NCBI RefSeq assembly: GCF_000349845.1
Contig: NC_020829.1
Location: 2,673,001 to 2,737,000 of the forward strand
DNA from: Pseudomonas sp. ATCC 13867
GTDB lineage: Bacteria > Pseudomonadota > Gammaproteobacteria > Pseudomonadales > Pseudomonadaceae
Direction: 5' to 3'
Length of the DNA stretch: 64,000 nt
Below, piece after piece: positions 7,673 to 15,082 of the stretch (positions are counted from its first letter, which is position 1; every line of letters starts with the position of its first letter). The notes under the pieces were generated by a model. It was not told where the DNA came from and did not search any database. It saw only the letters and a program-made list of their open reading frames with translations. Position numbers and translations under genes: made by a program.

Positions 7673-8524
7673 ATGTTGCTTTCCGCTTATCGAGGCTCTC
7701 TCTTGCTTGATCTGATTCCTGATTCCGCCGCCGAGCAGGCCGCGCCCACGCCTCGGCAACTGCTACTCAAACTTCTTGGCAGCGGGAAGGACGAGGAACT
7801 GGATGCCGCCAGTGCCGTGCGGGCTGGCGCGCTGTTCGGCATCTCGGCGAACAACACCCGCGTTGCCCTGGCGAGACTCCAGGCCGCGGGCCTGATCGAA
7901 ACGGTGGCGCGGGGCGCCTACCGCCTGGGGGCCGATGGCCAGGCGCTGGCCCAGGAAGTCAGCGCATGGCGAAACGCCGAGCAGAGCCTGCGCAACTGGG
8001 ACGGCGGCTGGGTGACCGTCTCGACTTCCGCGCAGGGCCGCAGCGACCGCAAGGAGCTGCGCGCGCGCCAACGGGCACTGGCGTTCCTGGGGATGCGCGA
8101 ACTGGAAGAAGGCCTCCATGTGCGCCCGGACAATTTCGCCGATGGCGTGCCCTTCGTTCGCGCGCGCCTGTTGAGCCTCGGCCTGGAGGCACAGGTTCCC
8201 GTGTTCCTCGTCACGCACCTCGATGCCGAACGCGAAGCGAAGGCCAGGGGGCTCTGGGATTCCCAGCAGTTGGAGCACACCTATCGGGACGGTCAGCGGC
8301 GGATCGAGGACTCCCTCGCGCGCCTGCGGGACATGCCGCTGGACGATGCGGCCCGTGAAGCCTACCTCCTGGGTGACCAGGCGATACGCCAATTGGTGTT
8401 CGACCCCCTGTTGCCGGCCCCCCTGGTCAGCGTGGCGAGCCGCCAGACCTTCCGGGAAGCGGTCAAGCACTACGATGGCGTAGGCCGCCAGATCTGGCGC
8501 GACTTTCTCGCCTCGGCTGCCTGA
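7673..8524 (+). CDS. PaaX-type transcriptional regulator
   Basis: 283 residues from the ATG at 7673. A TTG at 7661 would add four residues but lies inside the palindrome, so 7673 is preferred; neither has a strong Shine-Dalgarno. The N-terminal winged-helix region (TPRQLLLKLLGSG, then SAVRAGALFGISANNTRVALARLQAAGLI) and the middle RNWDGGWVTVS segment match the PaaX family, whose founding member represses phenylacetyl-CoA catabolism in response to the CoA thioester. It is divergent from the AidB-type gene, so a repressor of that gene sensing its acyl-CoA substrate is likely. The ligand is inferred. Confidence 0.8.
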   Translation: MLLSAYRGSLLLDLIPDSAAEQAAPTPRQLLLKLLGSGKDEELDAASAVRAGALFGISANNTRVALARLQAAGLIETVARGAYRLGADGQALAQEVSAWRNAEQSLRNWDGGWVTVSTSAQGRSDRKELRARQRALAFLGMRELEEGLHVRPDNFADGVPFVRARLLSLGLEAQVPVFLVTHLDAEREAKARGLWDSQQLEHTYRDGQRRIEDSLARLRDMPLDDAAREAYLLGDQAIRQLVFDPLLPAPLVSVASRQTFREAVKHYDGVGRQIWRDFLASAA

Positions 8525-8670
8525 CGGGCGGGTGCGGTAGCGGTGAAGCCGTTCGTCGCCGGCTGTCGGCGAGCGATGCCATGCCCAGGGGCAGGGCCAG
8601 GCCGTCGCGGCCGCCTGGCCGGGCTTGCCGTACCGATTTCCGTCCTCCCGTTCGAGGTCCCTCGCCGCAC

Positions 8671-8686
8671 TCATACCAAAGTATGA
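8671..8686. promoter_or_regulatory. Small palindrome TCATAC-N4-GTATGA
   Basis: A perfect 6-bp inverted repeat with a 4-bp spacer lies about 85 bp upstream of the DUF1302 remnant's start codon in the 247-bp gap after the PaaX-type gene. Spacing and symmetry are operator-like. No owner can be named. Confidence 0.3.
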
Positions 8687-8735
8687 ATTCTGGAATCCCT
8701 ACTTCGTCGCTTACGTGGATTCCGTGCACTGATTA

Positions 8736-8768
8736 GCTTTCCCGGGCCAATACCAACCACGGGAAAGC
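8736..8768 (+). promoter_or_regulatory. 9-bp hairpin covering the ribosome-binding region of the DUF1302 remnant
   Basis: gctttcccg at 8736-8744 pairs perfectly with cgggaaagc at 8760-8768 around a 15-nt loop, ending 3 nt before the ATG at 8772. The 3' arm contains the only purine-rich stretch (GGGAAAG) available as a Shine-Dalgarno, so the stem would occlude it. The intact paralogue at 46521 has a different, unpaired leader. Confidence 0.45.
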
Positions 8769-8771
8769 CGC

Positions 8772-9174
8772 ATGACAACAAAAACAGCGCGCGCTGGATC
8801 ATTCAGCCCCAATGCCCTTGCACTCGCCATTGCAATGAGCTGCGCCGCCCAGGCGCAGGCAGTGACCTTTACGATCGGGGAGATCGAGGGGACGTTCGAC
8901 TCGTCGCTATCGGTGGGGGCCAGTTGGGCGCTTCGCGGGGGCGACCCGGACCTGATCGGGGTCAACAATGGCGGCAAGGGGCTGTCGCAGACCACCGACG
9001 ATGGCCACCTGAACTTCAAGAAGGGTGAAACCTTCTCGAAGATCTTCAAGGGCATTCACGACCTTGAACTGAAGTACGAAGACACCGGCGTGTTTCTGCG
9101 CGGCAAGTACTGGTACGACTTCGAGCTCAAGGACGAAAGCCGGCTGTTCAAGGACATCGACGACAGCGGCCGCA
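8772..9174 (+). pseudogene. DUF1302 outer-membrane protein, N-terminal remnant
   Basis: About 134 codons from the ATG at 8772: a signal peptide (LALAIAMSCAAQAQA), then the start of a DUF1302 protein closely matching the intact gene at 46521 (FTIGEIEGTFDSSLSVGASWALR, LNFKKGETFSKIFKGIHDLELKYED, FLRGKYWYDFELKDE, DIDDSGRN). Homology stops abruptly at about 9174. The following bases belong to a LuxR-family gene in another frame. Full-length relatives have about 620 residues, so some 480 are missing. This is best explained by a deletion of about 4.8 kb inside an ancestral DUF1302-DUF1329-LuxR cluster; gene order and orientation match the intact cluster. Confidence 0.85.
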
Positions 9175-9798
9175 ATGTGGATCCAGGAAGGGCAGTTCGA
9201 GCGGGCGCGCAGTTCGCTGGAGAGCTGCCTGACGCAGTACACCGGCCCCGAGCGGCGCCGGCCGCCCTATGGCAATCCCGAACTGGTGCAACGCCTGCAA
9301 CTGGCGCTGGCGCTGGCTCGCCTGGCGGCGGGCGAGGACATGATCCCGGCGTTCGAGGAGATGCTGCAGGAAGCCCTGGACGAGGGCCGGCGCGCGCTCG
9401 CCGTGGAGCTCTGGTTCGGCCTTGCCGAGGCCTGCTACGCGAAGGGCCAGAAAAGCACGGCGCAGCGTGCGCTGCTCGATGCCATGACGCTCTCGCGGCA
9501 GATCGGCATGGCCAGCGCGGAGCACGGCTGCAGCCTTCGGAATCCCGGCCTGATCCGCTGGGGACAGGAAACCCTGAGCGCGGACGCCCGGCAGTCCGCC
9601 GCGGTGCTGCTCAGCCGGCGGGAGCTGGCCGTGCTGAAGATGATCGCCCAGGGGCTGTCCAACCATGAGATCGCCGAGCAGTTGTTCATCTCGCTGCACA
9701 CCGTCAAGAGCCATGCGCAGAGCATCAACACGAAGTTGGGCGTGGCGCGTCGTACCCAGGCCATCCTGCGCGCCAAGGAACTGGGGCTGGTGAAGTAA
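9175..9798 (+). pseudogene. MalT-type LuxR regulator, C-terminal remnant with intact HTH
   Basis: 207 codons are open from an ATG at the deletion junction. The sequence gives the last helical repeats and the LuxR DNA-binding domain (LLSRRELAVLKMIAQGLSNHEIAEQLF, then HTVKSHAQSINTKLG and RRTQAILRAKELGLV), matching the end of the 804-residue regulator at 49911. The ATP-binding and most repeat domains are gone. No Shine-Dalgarno precedes the ATG and the frame differs from the DUF1302 remnant, so translation is doubtful. If made, it would be a bare DNA-binding domain that might still bind the regulator's sites. Confidence 0.8.
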
Positions 9799-9938
9799 CC
9801 ACCCGCAGGGCGATTGAGCGATAGGCGGCCAGGCTAATCCGCGCACCCTTGATTCAAGTCCATGAACCCCCGGACTTGCGTTGTTCGCTGGCTGCGGATA
9901 CTACAGACTTGCGGTCTTGCTTCCGTTTTGAGGTCCGA

Positions 9939-10358
9939 ATGATGCGTAAATCACTCTCTGCACTTGCTTTCAGCATTCTTGCGGCGCAGTACGCCATTGC
10001 TGACGAAACCACCAACACGGCAGTCGGCGGTGGCGTTGGCGGCGCCCTCGGCAGCGTAGTCGGACAGGCCGTCGGCGGCAGCACGGGCGCGGCGATCGGT
10101 GCCGGCGTCGGCGGCGCGGCCGGTGGCGCGATGAGCGCGAAGGACGGCAAGAAGACCGAAGCGGCCATCGGCGGCGGCCTCGGCGCGGCGGGTGGCCAGG
10201 TGGTCGGCAACAAGGTGGGCGGCTCCACCGGCGGCGCCATCGGCGCTGGCCTGGGCGGCGCGGCGGGCAGCGCCATCGGCAACAACCTGGCCGACGACGA
10301 TGACCACCACGACAACCACAAGTCCCGTTACAAGCATAAGCACAAGCACCGCGACTGA
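9939..10358 (+). CDS. Glycine-zipper secreted protein with His/Lys-rich tail
   Basis: 139 residues from the ATG at 9939 (a GAGG lies about 5 nt upstream; another ATG follows directly). Signal peptide: SLSALAFSILAAQYAIA. The mature part is two copies of a Gly/Ala block with GxxxG spacing (GGGVGGALGSVVGQAVGGS and GGGLGAAGGQVVGNKVGGS, each followed by an AIGAG-GGAAG stretch) joined by a lysine-rich linker. It ends in an acidic run and a KHKHKH tail. Glycine-zipper proteins of this type insert in or line the outer membrane, and the tail could bind metal or polyanions. The function is not known. A standard terminator follows. Confidence 0.8.
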   Translation: MMRKSLSALAFSILAAQYAIADETTNTAVGGGVGGALGSVVGQAVGGSTGAAIGAGVGGAAGGAMSAKDGKKTEAAIGGGLGAAGGQVVGNKVGGSTGGAIGAGLGGAAGSAIGNNLADDDDHHDNHKSRYKHKHKHRD

Positions 10359-10384
10359 TCGCCCGTCGCGTTCGTGCCATACAG

Positions 10385-10408
10385 AAAGCCCGCATGTCGC
10401 GGGCTTTT
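10385..10408 (+). terminator. Intrinsic terminator of the glycine-zipper gene
   Basis: aaagcccgc (10385-10393) and gcgggcttt (10399-10407) form a 9-bp perfect stem with a 5-nt loop, running into four T. Confidence 0.85.
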
Positions 10409-10442
10409 GCGTTATCAGGAGCGCTGATGTGCGCGGCGGGGA

Positions 10443-11114
10443 TTACTTGCCTTTCAGGCCCTGGTAGGACTTCAGCATGTCCAAGGCCCAGCCATCGAGC
10501 ACGGCGCGGGCGTCCGTGGCCTGCATGACCTGGGAAGAGTTCTCCAGCTCCGTGCCGGCGCCCTTGCGCACCACTTCGGCGACGACCTTGCCGCTGCCGC
10601 CGTCGAGGAAGGCCGCTTCGGTGGCGACGCTGGTGTCCTGGTCGCGGATGCCGGCGGCGGTGCTGATGCCGGCGGCCACCAGGGCGATCGGGATGACCTC
10701 GTAGGGTTGCAGGCCCTGGGTCGAGGCGCTGACGGCGGTAATCGCCGGGCGCACCACCAGCACGCCCGGACCGGGGGCGCTGGCCAGCGGCAGGGCCTTG
10801 GCGAACTGGGTTTTCAGGGCCTGGTCGTAGTAGCTGGTGATCCCCGTGAGGGTGCTCTGCGGAATCTTCTCGGTGGGCTGCGGCTGCGGATAGAGCTGGC
10901 TGGGCTCGACGTAGACGCTGCTGAAGCGGCTCACGTCCACGCTCGGATCGATCCAGCGCATGACCGGCGCGCCGGACGGCGATTTTTCTTCCTTGAGGAC
11001 GCTGTAGTCCTTGAGGAAGCCGGAGTATTTCTCGGGCTCGACATACTTGCTGGCACAGCCGGCCAGGGTCAGAGTGGCCAGGCACAGCGGTAACGCCAAC
11101 AGCTTCCAGTTCAT
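10443..11114 (-). CDS. DUF3313 lipoprotein (copy A)
   Basis: 223 residues from the ATG at 11112-11114, preceded by AAGGAA. A lipoprotein signal ends in LTLAGC, predicting an acylated cysteine and an outer-membrane or periplasmic-face location. The rest fits DUF3313 (YSGFLKDYSVLKEEKS, SVYVEPSQLYPQPQPTEKIP, VLVVRPAITAVS, GSGKVVAEVVRKGAGTELENSSQVMQATDA). It follows the FadL-type gene by 73 bp on the same strand and is probably co-transcribed. Bases 10486-10975 are almost identical to the second copy at 22306-22795, while both flanks of that tract, still within the gene, have diverged. The biochemical role of DUF3313 is unknown. Confidence 0.85.
   Translation of the reverse strand: MNWKLLALPLCLATLTLAGCASKYVEPEKYSGFLKDYSVLKEEKSPSGAPVMRWIDPSVDVSRFSSVYVEPSQLYPQPQPTEKIPQSTLTGITSYYDQALKTQFAKALPLASAPGPGVLVVRPAITAVSASTQGLQPYEVIPIALVAAGISTAAGIRDQDTSVATEAAFLDGGSGKVVAEVVRKGAGTELENSSQVMQATDARAVLDGWALDMLKSYQGLKGK
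10486..10975. repeat. 490-bp near-identical tract, copy A (direct repeat with 22306-22795)
   Basis: Aligned at a constant offset of 11,820 bp with no indels, this tract differs from 22306-22795 at only two positions (10509 and 10771), whereas the flanking coding bases differ at many positions. The sharp edges indicate recent gene conversion or recombination. Confidence 0.9.
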
Positions 11115-11187
11115 CACAGGGTTCCTTTTGGATGAGTGCGTGTTCAATGGGGGTGGTGTCGCAATAGGCGTCGTCATCGGCCGGGCC

Positions 11188-12489
11188 TTAGAAGCGCCAG
11201 GTCGCGCCGCCGCCGATGATGTGCAGGGCCGCGTTGTGGTAAGTGCCCGACAGGGTGGTGCCCGAGCGCGCCTTGGTCTGTTCGTCGTCCATGTCGCCGA
11301 GCCAGACCAGCGTATAGGCCAGGTGGAGGTCCAGGCCCTCGTCGAGCTGGTAGTTCACCCCGGTCGCCAGGCGCCAGCTCTCGGCCATCGGGTTGTCGAC
11401 GGTGCGGTCCTTGTCGTCGACCGCCGAGCTGTCGTAGCCCAGGCCCATGTTCCAGCGCAGTCGCGGCGTGGCCTGGTACTGCGCGCCGACGGAGGCGTGC
11501 CAGGTGTCCTTGTACTGGCGGTCGACGGTGCGCTCGACACCCCCGGCATTGGCGTCCACTTCCACACCGAACTCGCCGAAGTCGCTCCAGTCCTGCCAAC
11601 CCAGGCTGCCGAGCAGTTTCCAGCGCGGATCGAGCTGGTGGGCCACGCTCAACAGCACGGTCTGCGGCACGTTCATGTCCAGTTCGAGGGAGTCGACATC
11701 GAGGCGGTTCAGGGCGGCATTGATGATCGGGTTGCTGACGTTGCGCACGTCGGGGCTGTCCTCGAACTCCAGCTTCACCTTGCTGGTGTAGGCGAGGCCG
11801 ATCCGGGTGCGCTCGTCGAGGTGGTAGAGGAGCCCGAGGTTGACGCCGACGCCGGTGTCGGTGTCCTTGTATTCGAGCTGGCCATCCGGACGGTCCCGCA
11901 GGCCGAGCAGGTTGTTGTCGATGGCCATCTCGTTGCGGTAATAGCCGTAGACGATGCGCGGACCGATGCCAATGGACAGGTCGTCGGTGAACTTGTGGGC
12001 GAAGGTGGGTTGAAGGGATACCCCGATGACCGCCGCTTCCTGGGTGAAATAGCGGCCCGCCCAGTCATCGTCATAGTTCAGCGCCAGGCCGAAGTTGCCG
12101 TACATGCCAAAGCCGATCGCCGAGCGGTCGTCGATCCGGTGGCTGATGAACAGGCTGGCGCCGGGCAGCCATTGCAGGGCATTGCCGCCTTCGTTGCCGC
12201 TGAACTGGTTGTTGCCGTCGCGAGAGAACTGAATGTCGCCAAGGATGACCTGCGCGTTGGCGCTGACCTGCGTTCCGGTCAGTTCAGCGATACCCGCCGG
12301 GTTGCTCATCAACACGCTCGGGTCGGTGGCCAGCGCGGCGGAGCCGGCGTTGGCCAGGCCACTGCCTTCCTGACCGGCCTCGTAGATCATGATGCCCCCA
12401 GCGACGACATTCCCGGCAAACAGTCCACACAGGGATGTCAGGGACGCCGCGCAAGCGATCCGTGTGGGGTGAATCTTGTTTCCCTTCAT
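11188..12489 (-). CDS. FadL/OmpP1/TodX-type outer-membrane transporter
   Basis: 433 residues with a signal peptide. The mature N-terminus matches the FadL family (EAGQEGSGLANAGSAALATDPSVLMSNPAGIAEL), including the conserved NPAG motif of the hatch region. The rest is amphipathic beta strands ending in ATWRF with the terminal Phe used for outer-membrane insertion. The family imports hydrophobic compounds such as fatty acids and aromatics. It is followed on the same strand by the DUF3313 lipoprotein, suggesting an outer-membrane uptake pair. A decayed copy of its last 60 codons lies beside the second DUF3313 gene at 23017-23199. Confidence 0.9.
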   Translation of the reverse strand: MKGNKIHPTRIACAASLTSLCGLFAGNVVAGGIMIYEAGQEGSGLANAGSAALATDPSVLMSNPAGIAELTGTQVSANAQVILGDIQFSRDGNNQFSGNEGGNALQWLPGASLFISHRIDDRSAIGFGMYGNFGLALNYDDDWAGRYFTQEAAVIGVSLQPTFAHKFTDDLSIGIGPRIVYGYYRNEMAIDNNLLGLRDRPDGQLEYKDTDTGVGVNLGLLYHLDERTRIGLAYTSKVKLEFEDSPDVRNVSNPIINAALNRLDVDSLELDMNVPQTVLLSVAHQLDPRWKLLGSLGWQDWSDFGEFGVEVDANAGGVERTVDRQYKDTWHASVGAQYQATPRLRWNMGLGYDSSAVDDKDRTVDNPMAESWRLATGVNYQLDEGLDLHLAYTLVWLGDMDDEQTKARSGTTLSGTYHNAALHIIGGGATWRF

Positions 12490-12907
12490 CGAGCATCCTC
12501 TGCTGCTTGTTATCTGCTCGGAGGCCCTGCGTCGGGGCTTGCGAAATGAAAGCCCAGCCGGCGCAGCTAGCCAACGGTGAGCGAGAGCCTAGGCGTTAAG
12601 GGAAGATGTACAAGTGGAATTGGCTGAGGATGCGCATTTGGCGACAGCCCCTGGTTTGCAAAGAGAACTTTTTCCGACTCCTGATTTCGCGCGATTTCCA
12701 GACGAAATGCCGTTATTCCGGGGCTTTTCTTTTCAATTGCCGAAAATCGGGTGTCGCGAAAAGAAACGACTTCAGACTTGTCCTGGGACGAGTCATGCGC
12801 AGCGATAGCCGCTGTACGACAGTTCTGCCACTGCAGTGTCGCGAGCCAGGTGGCTATCAGGGGACGCAGGCCGCCGTGCTTCGGAGACCGCCACGGGCCC
12901 GCCAAGG
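12490..12907. other. Intergenic stretch without a recognisable gene
   Basis: 418 bp upstream of the FadL-type gene. Open frames here have no plausible product. The first 110 bp should hold the FadL-type promoter. It adjoins the histidine-kinase-like remnant at 12908-13020. Confidence 0.4.
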
Positions 12908-13020
12908 CTAGCGGCCGGCCAGGTTCAGCAGCAGGTGGACGGTAGCGCTGCAGCCCTGTTCGGGCAGGTGGGTAAGCTGGAGTTCGCCGCCGATGCCGGC
13001 GGCAGGCGGCGTCCTGCCCC
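12908..13020 (-). pseudogene. Possible histidine-kinase C-terminal remnant
   Basis: Read on the minus strand, this ends at a TAG (12908-12910) and encodes a peptide with the segment GIGGELQLTHLPEQGCSATV, which resembles the final strand pair of HATPase_c domains (GGELxLxxxPGxGxxVxLxL). Upstream the frame gives no kinase sequence, so at most a 3' scrap survives. It sits between the FadL-type gene and the TPS locus, where a rearrangement end is expected. Weak evidence. Confidence 0.3.
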
Positions 13021-13094
13021 TTGAACCAGGACGCCCTGCCGGGACGGTGAGCCGGGAGGAACGGGCCCGCCGCTGTCACCGTCCCTTAGCGCCG

Positions 13095-13319
13095 CTATTG
13101 CTCGCGGATCAGCAGCAGTTCCCGCCGGACGATGGACTGAAAGAGTGCCTCCAGCGCCCGCGCATCGTTATCCATGTGCTGCACTACGTCGGCGATGCGG
13201 GCGGCGAGATCGGGCGGCGGCAGGTAGCGGTGCTGCAACTCCAGCAGCAGTTCGGCCGCGACATCGCTGTTGAAGGAGGCGCTGCGGATCGTACGGAGAG
13301 GATCGAGTGGCGGTCTCAC
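13095..13319 (-). CDS. Small hypothetical protein downstream of tpsB
   Basis: 74 residues from a GTG at 13317-13319, with a strong GGAGG 8 nt upstream in the 18-bp gap after the tpsB stop codon. The closer ATG in that gap is in another frame and hits TGA after one codon. The sequence has no signal peptide or membrane segment and is mostly helical (FNSDVAAELLLELQHRY, DLAARIADVVQHMDND, ALEALFQSIVRRELLLIR). It is the third gene of the TPS transcript. I do not recognise a family. Confidence 0.6.
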   Translation of the reverse strand: MRPPLDPLRTIRSASFNSDVAAELLLELQHRYLPPPDLAARIADVVQHMDNDARALEALFQSIVRRELLLIREQ

Positions 13320-13337
13320 GACATTGCCCTCCGGTCC

Positions 13338-15080
13338 TCAGAACAGCTTCAGGAAGTTGATGTAGAAGCGCGGAGCCTTGCCGTTGTCGTCGTCGATCTC
13401 CTTGGCGGATACCGAGCGCGTCAGCGGGAAGGCGACTTCCGGCGAGACGTAGGTGTCCTGGTAGACGTTGTAGTGGGCGCCGAACCCGGTGGAGGACAGG
13501 CTTTCCGAGCTGACCCAGGAGGGATCCTTGCTCCAGACTTTGCCGAAGTCCCAGTAGGTGTAGTACTGGGTCGGAATCGCGTAGTCCCTCCAGGTGTGGA
13601 TGCGGTTGTACTGCAGCTCGGTCTTGACCGCGAAACCGCTGTCGCCGGTGATCTCGGACGGATCGTAGCCACGGCCGAACTCACTGCCGCCGACGCCGAA
13701 CTGCTCGGGCGAGAGCAGCCGCTGGCCGAAGGCGGTCTGCGCGGTGCCGGCGACGTAGAGGTTCAGGCCGTCCATGAGCCTGGACAGATCCTGCAGGCGC
13801 TGGGCGTCGACCTGGAGCTTGCTGAAGTCGGTCTCGCCGCCCTCGCGGGACGGGTTGGCGCGGCTCTCGCTGCTTGAGCCCATGATGGCCAGGCCCTTGC
13901 TCAGTTCGGCCTTGACCAGGTTCTTGCCGCCGAAACTGTCGAACCAGTCATAGCTGGCGCCCAGGCGGATCGCGCGGATACGGTCTTCGCTGGAGGGCGG
14001 CAGGTTCTTGTCGTCCAGGTACTCGGAGGTGCCGTTGTAGTAGGTGAAGGCGGCCGAGGTCTTGAACGTCTGGTCGCGCTGGCGAATCCACGGTCGGGTG
14101 ATGCGTACCGCGAAGGTGTCGCCGGAGCTGTTGGCGTTGAGGAACGAGTAGGTATCGGCATGGCCATCGTTGTGTTGGGCGAGGAAGCTCACCACATCGC
14201 CTTTGCTGCCCACCGGCAGCTCGTACTGGCCCTCGAAGAAGGTCATCTTGTCGCCTTCGATGGACTGGCCGGCGCGGATGCCCAGATGGTCGCCGTGGCC
14301 GGTGAGGTCGTTGACGCCGACACCACCATAGACCTGCCAGGGGCCGAAATAGCGGCTGTCGCGGTTGTCGAAGCCGAAGAAGCCTTCGTACTTGCGCAGG
14401 GTGTTCTCGACGGCGAGGTCGGTGCCGTTCTCGACCGGGGAGGCCTGCAGCGTCCCCCGGCTGTCGTTGCCCGACACATCGTTCATCAAAAGGAGGTTGC
14501 GCTCGATGGTCTTGCTGGTCGGCGGCGTCTCTTTCCTGATGTTGTCGGCGTAGCGTTCCAGGGCCTTGTTGGTCGGGCCCTGGAAGCTCACGTCATTGAC
14601 CTTGCCTTCGAACACCCGCAGCACCAGCTTGCCGCCTTCGAGCCGCTGCTGCGGGACGTAGGTCCTGGCCAGCAGGAAGCCGGCCTTGCGGTAGCGCTGG
14701 GTGATGGTGTCGGTCACCGCCTGGATTTCGCCCAGGGTCACCCGGTGGCCTTCCAGGCGCTTGAGTACCGTGTCGAAAGTGCCGGGCGGATAGCTGGTGG
14801 CGCCTTCGAGGGTGACCTTGTTGACTAGGAAGCGCGTGCTCGGCAGCGCCTCCAGTTCCCGAGGCTCGGGTTGCAGCTCGGGGGTGATCACGGTTTCCGG
14901 CAGTTCCAGGGTACCGGGCATCTGGGTGGGCGAGGTGCGCACGCCGGTGCGGTCCGGCACTTCCACGCGACCGGGGTCGAGCTGCCCCAGCGGGGCGGCC
15001 TGGGCCTGGGAGCCCAGCAGCAACAGGCCGGAGAGGACCGCCGTGGCGAGACGCGTAAGGGTAGAGGGATGGGTTTTCAT
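13338..15080 (-). CDS. TpsB outer-membrane transporter (ShlB/FhaC family)
   Basis: 580 residues with signal peptide (LATAVLSGLLLLGSQAQA). After a proline-rich linker comes a POTRA_2-type domain (about residues 85-155: FLVNKVTLEGATSYPPGTFD, RYRKAGFLLARTYVPQQRL), then a second POTRA and a 16-strand barrel of the ShlB type. The C-terminus ends in Phe (INFLKLF). It recognises the TPS domain of its partner in the periplasm and threads it through the outer membrane. The ATG at 15080 is 2 bp after the tpsA TAG, with GGGAGG inside the last codons of tpsA, so the two are translationally coupled. Confidence 0.93.
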   Translation of the reverse strand: MKTHPSTLTRLATAVLSGLLLLGSQAQAAPLGQLDPGRVEVPDRTGVRTSPTQMPGTLELPETVITPELQPEPRELEALPSTRFLVNKVTLEGATSYPPGTFDTVLKRLEGHRVTLGEIQAVTDTITQRYRKAGFLLARTYVPQQRLEGGKLVLRVFEGKVNDVSFQGPTNKALERYADNIRKETPPTSKTIERNLLLMNDVSGNDSRGTLQASPVENGTDLAVENTLRKYEGFFGFDNRDSRYFGPWQVYGGVGVNDLTGHGDHLGIRAGQSIEGDKMTFFEGQYELPVGSKGDVVSFLAQHNDGHADTYSFLNANSSGDTFAVRITRPWIRQRDQTFKTSAAFTYYNGTSEYLDDKNLPPSSEDRIRAIRLGASYDWFDSFGGKNLVKAELSKGLAIMGSSSESRANPSREGGETDFSKLQVDAQRLQDLSRLMDGLNLYVAGTAQTAFGQRLLSPEQFGVGGSEFGRGYDPSEITGDSGFAVKTELQYNRIHTWRDYAIPTQYYTYWDFGKVWSKDPSWVSSESLSSTGFGAHYNVYQDTYVSPEVAFPLTRSVSAKEIDDDNGKAPRFYINFLKLF

Positions 15081-15082
15081 GA

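Noticed and set aside
9165..9184. NotI-like and BamHI-like sites side by side at the DUF1302/LuxR junction, suggesting an engineered join
   Set aside because: GCGGCCGC and GGATCC occur by chance often in DNA this GC-rich, and the joined parts match paralogues in natural order; a natural deletion is simpler. Raw reads would settle it.
12490..13079. Longer open frames on both strands before the TPS locus
   Set aside because: Composition is that of GC-rich shadow frames, starts lack Shine-Dalgarno sequences, and no domain is recognisable.
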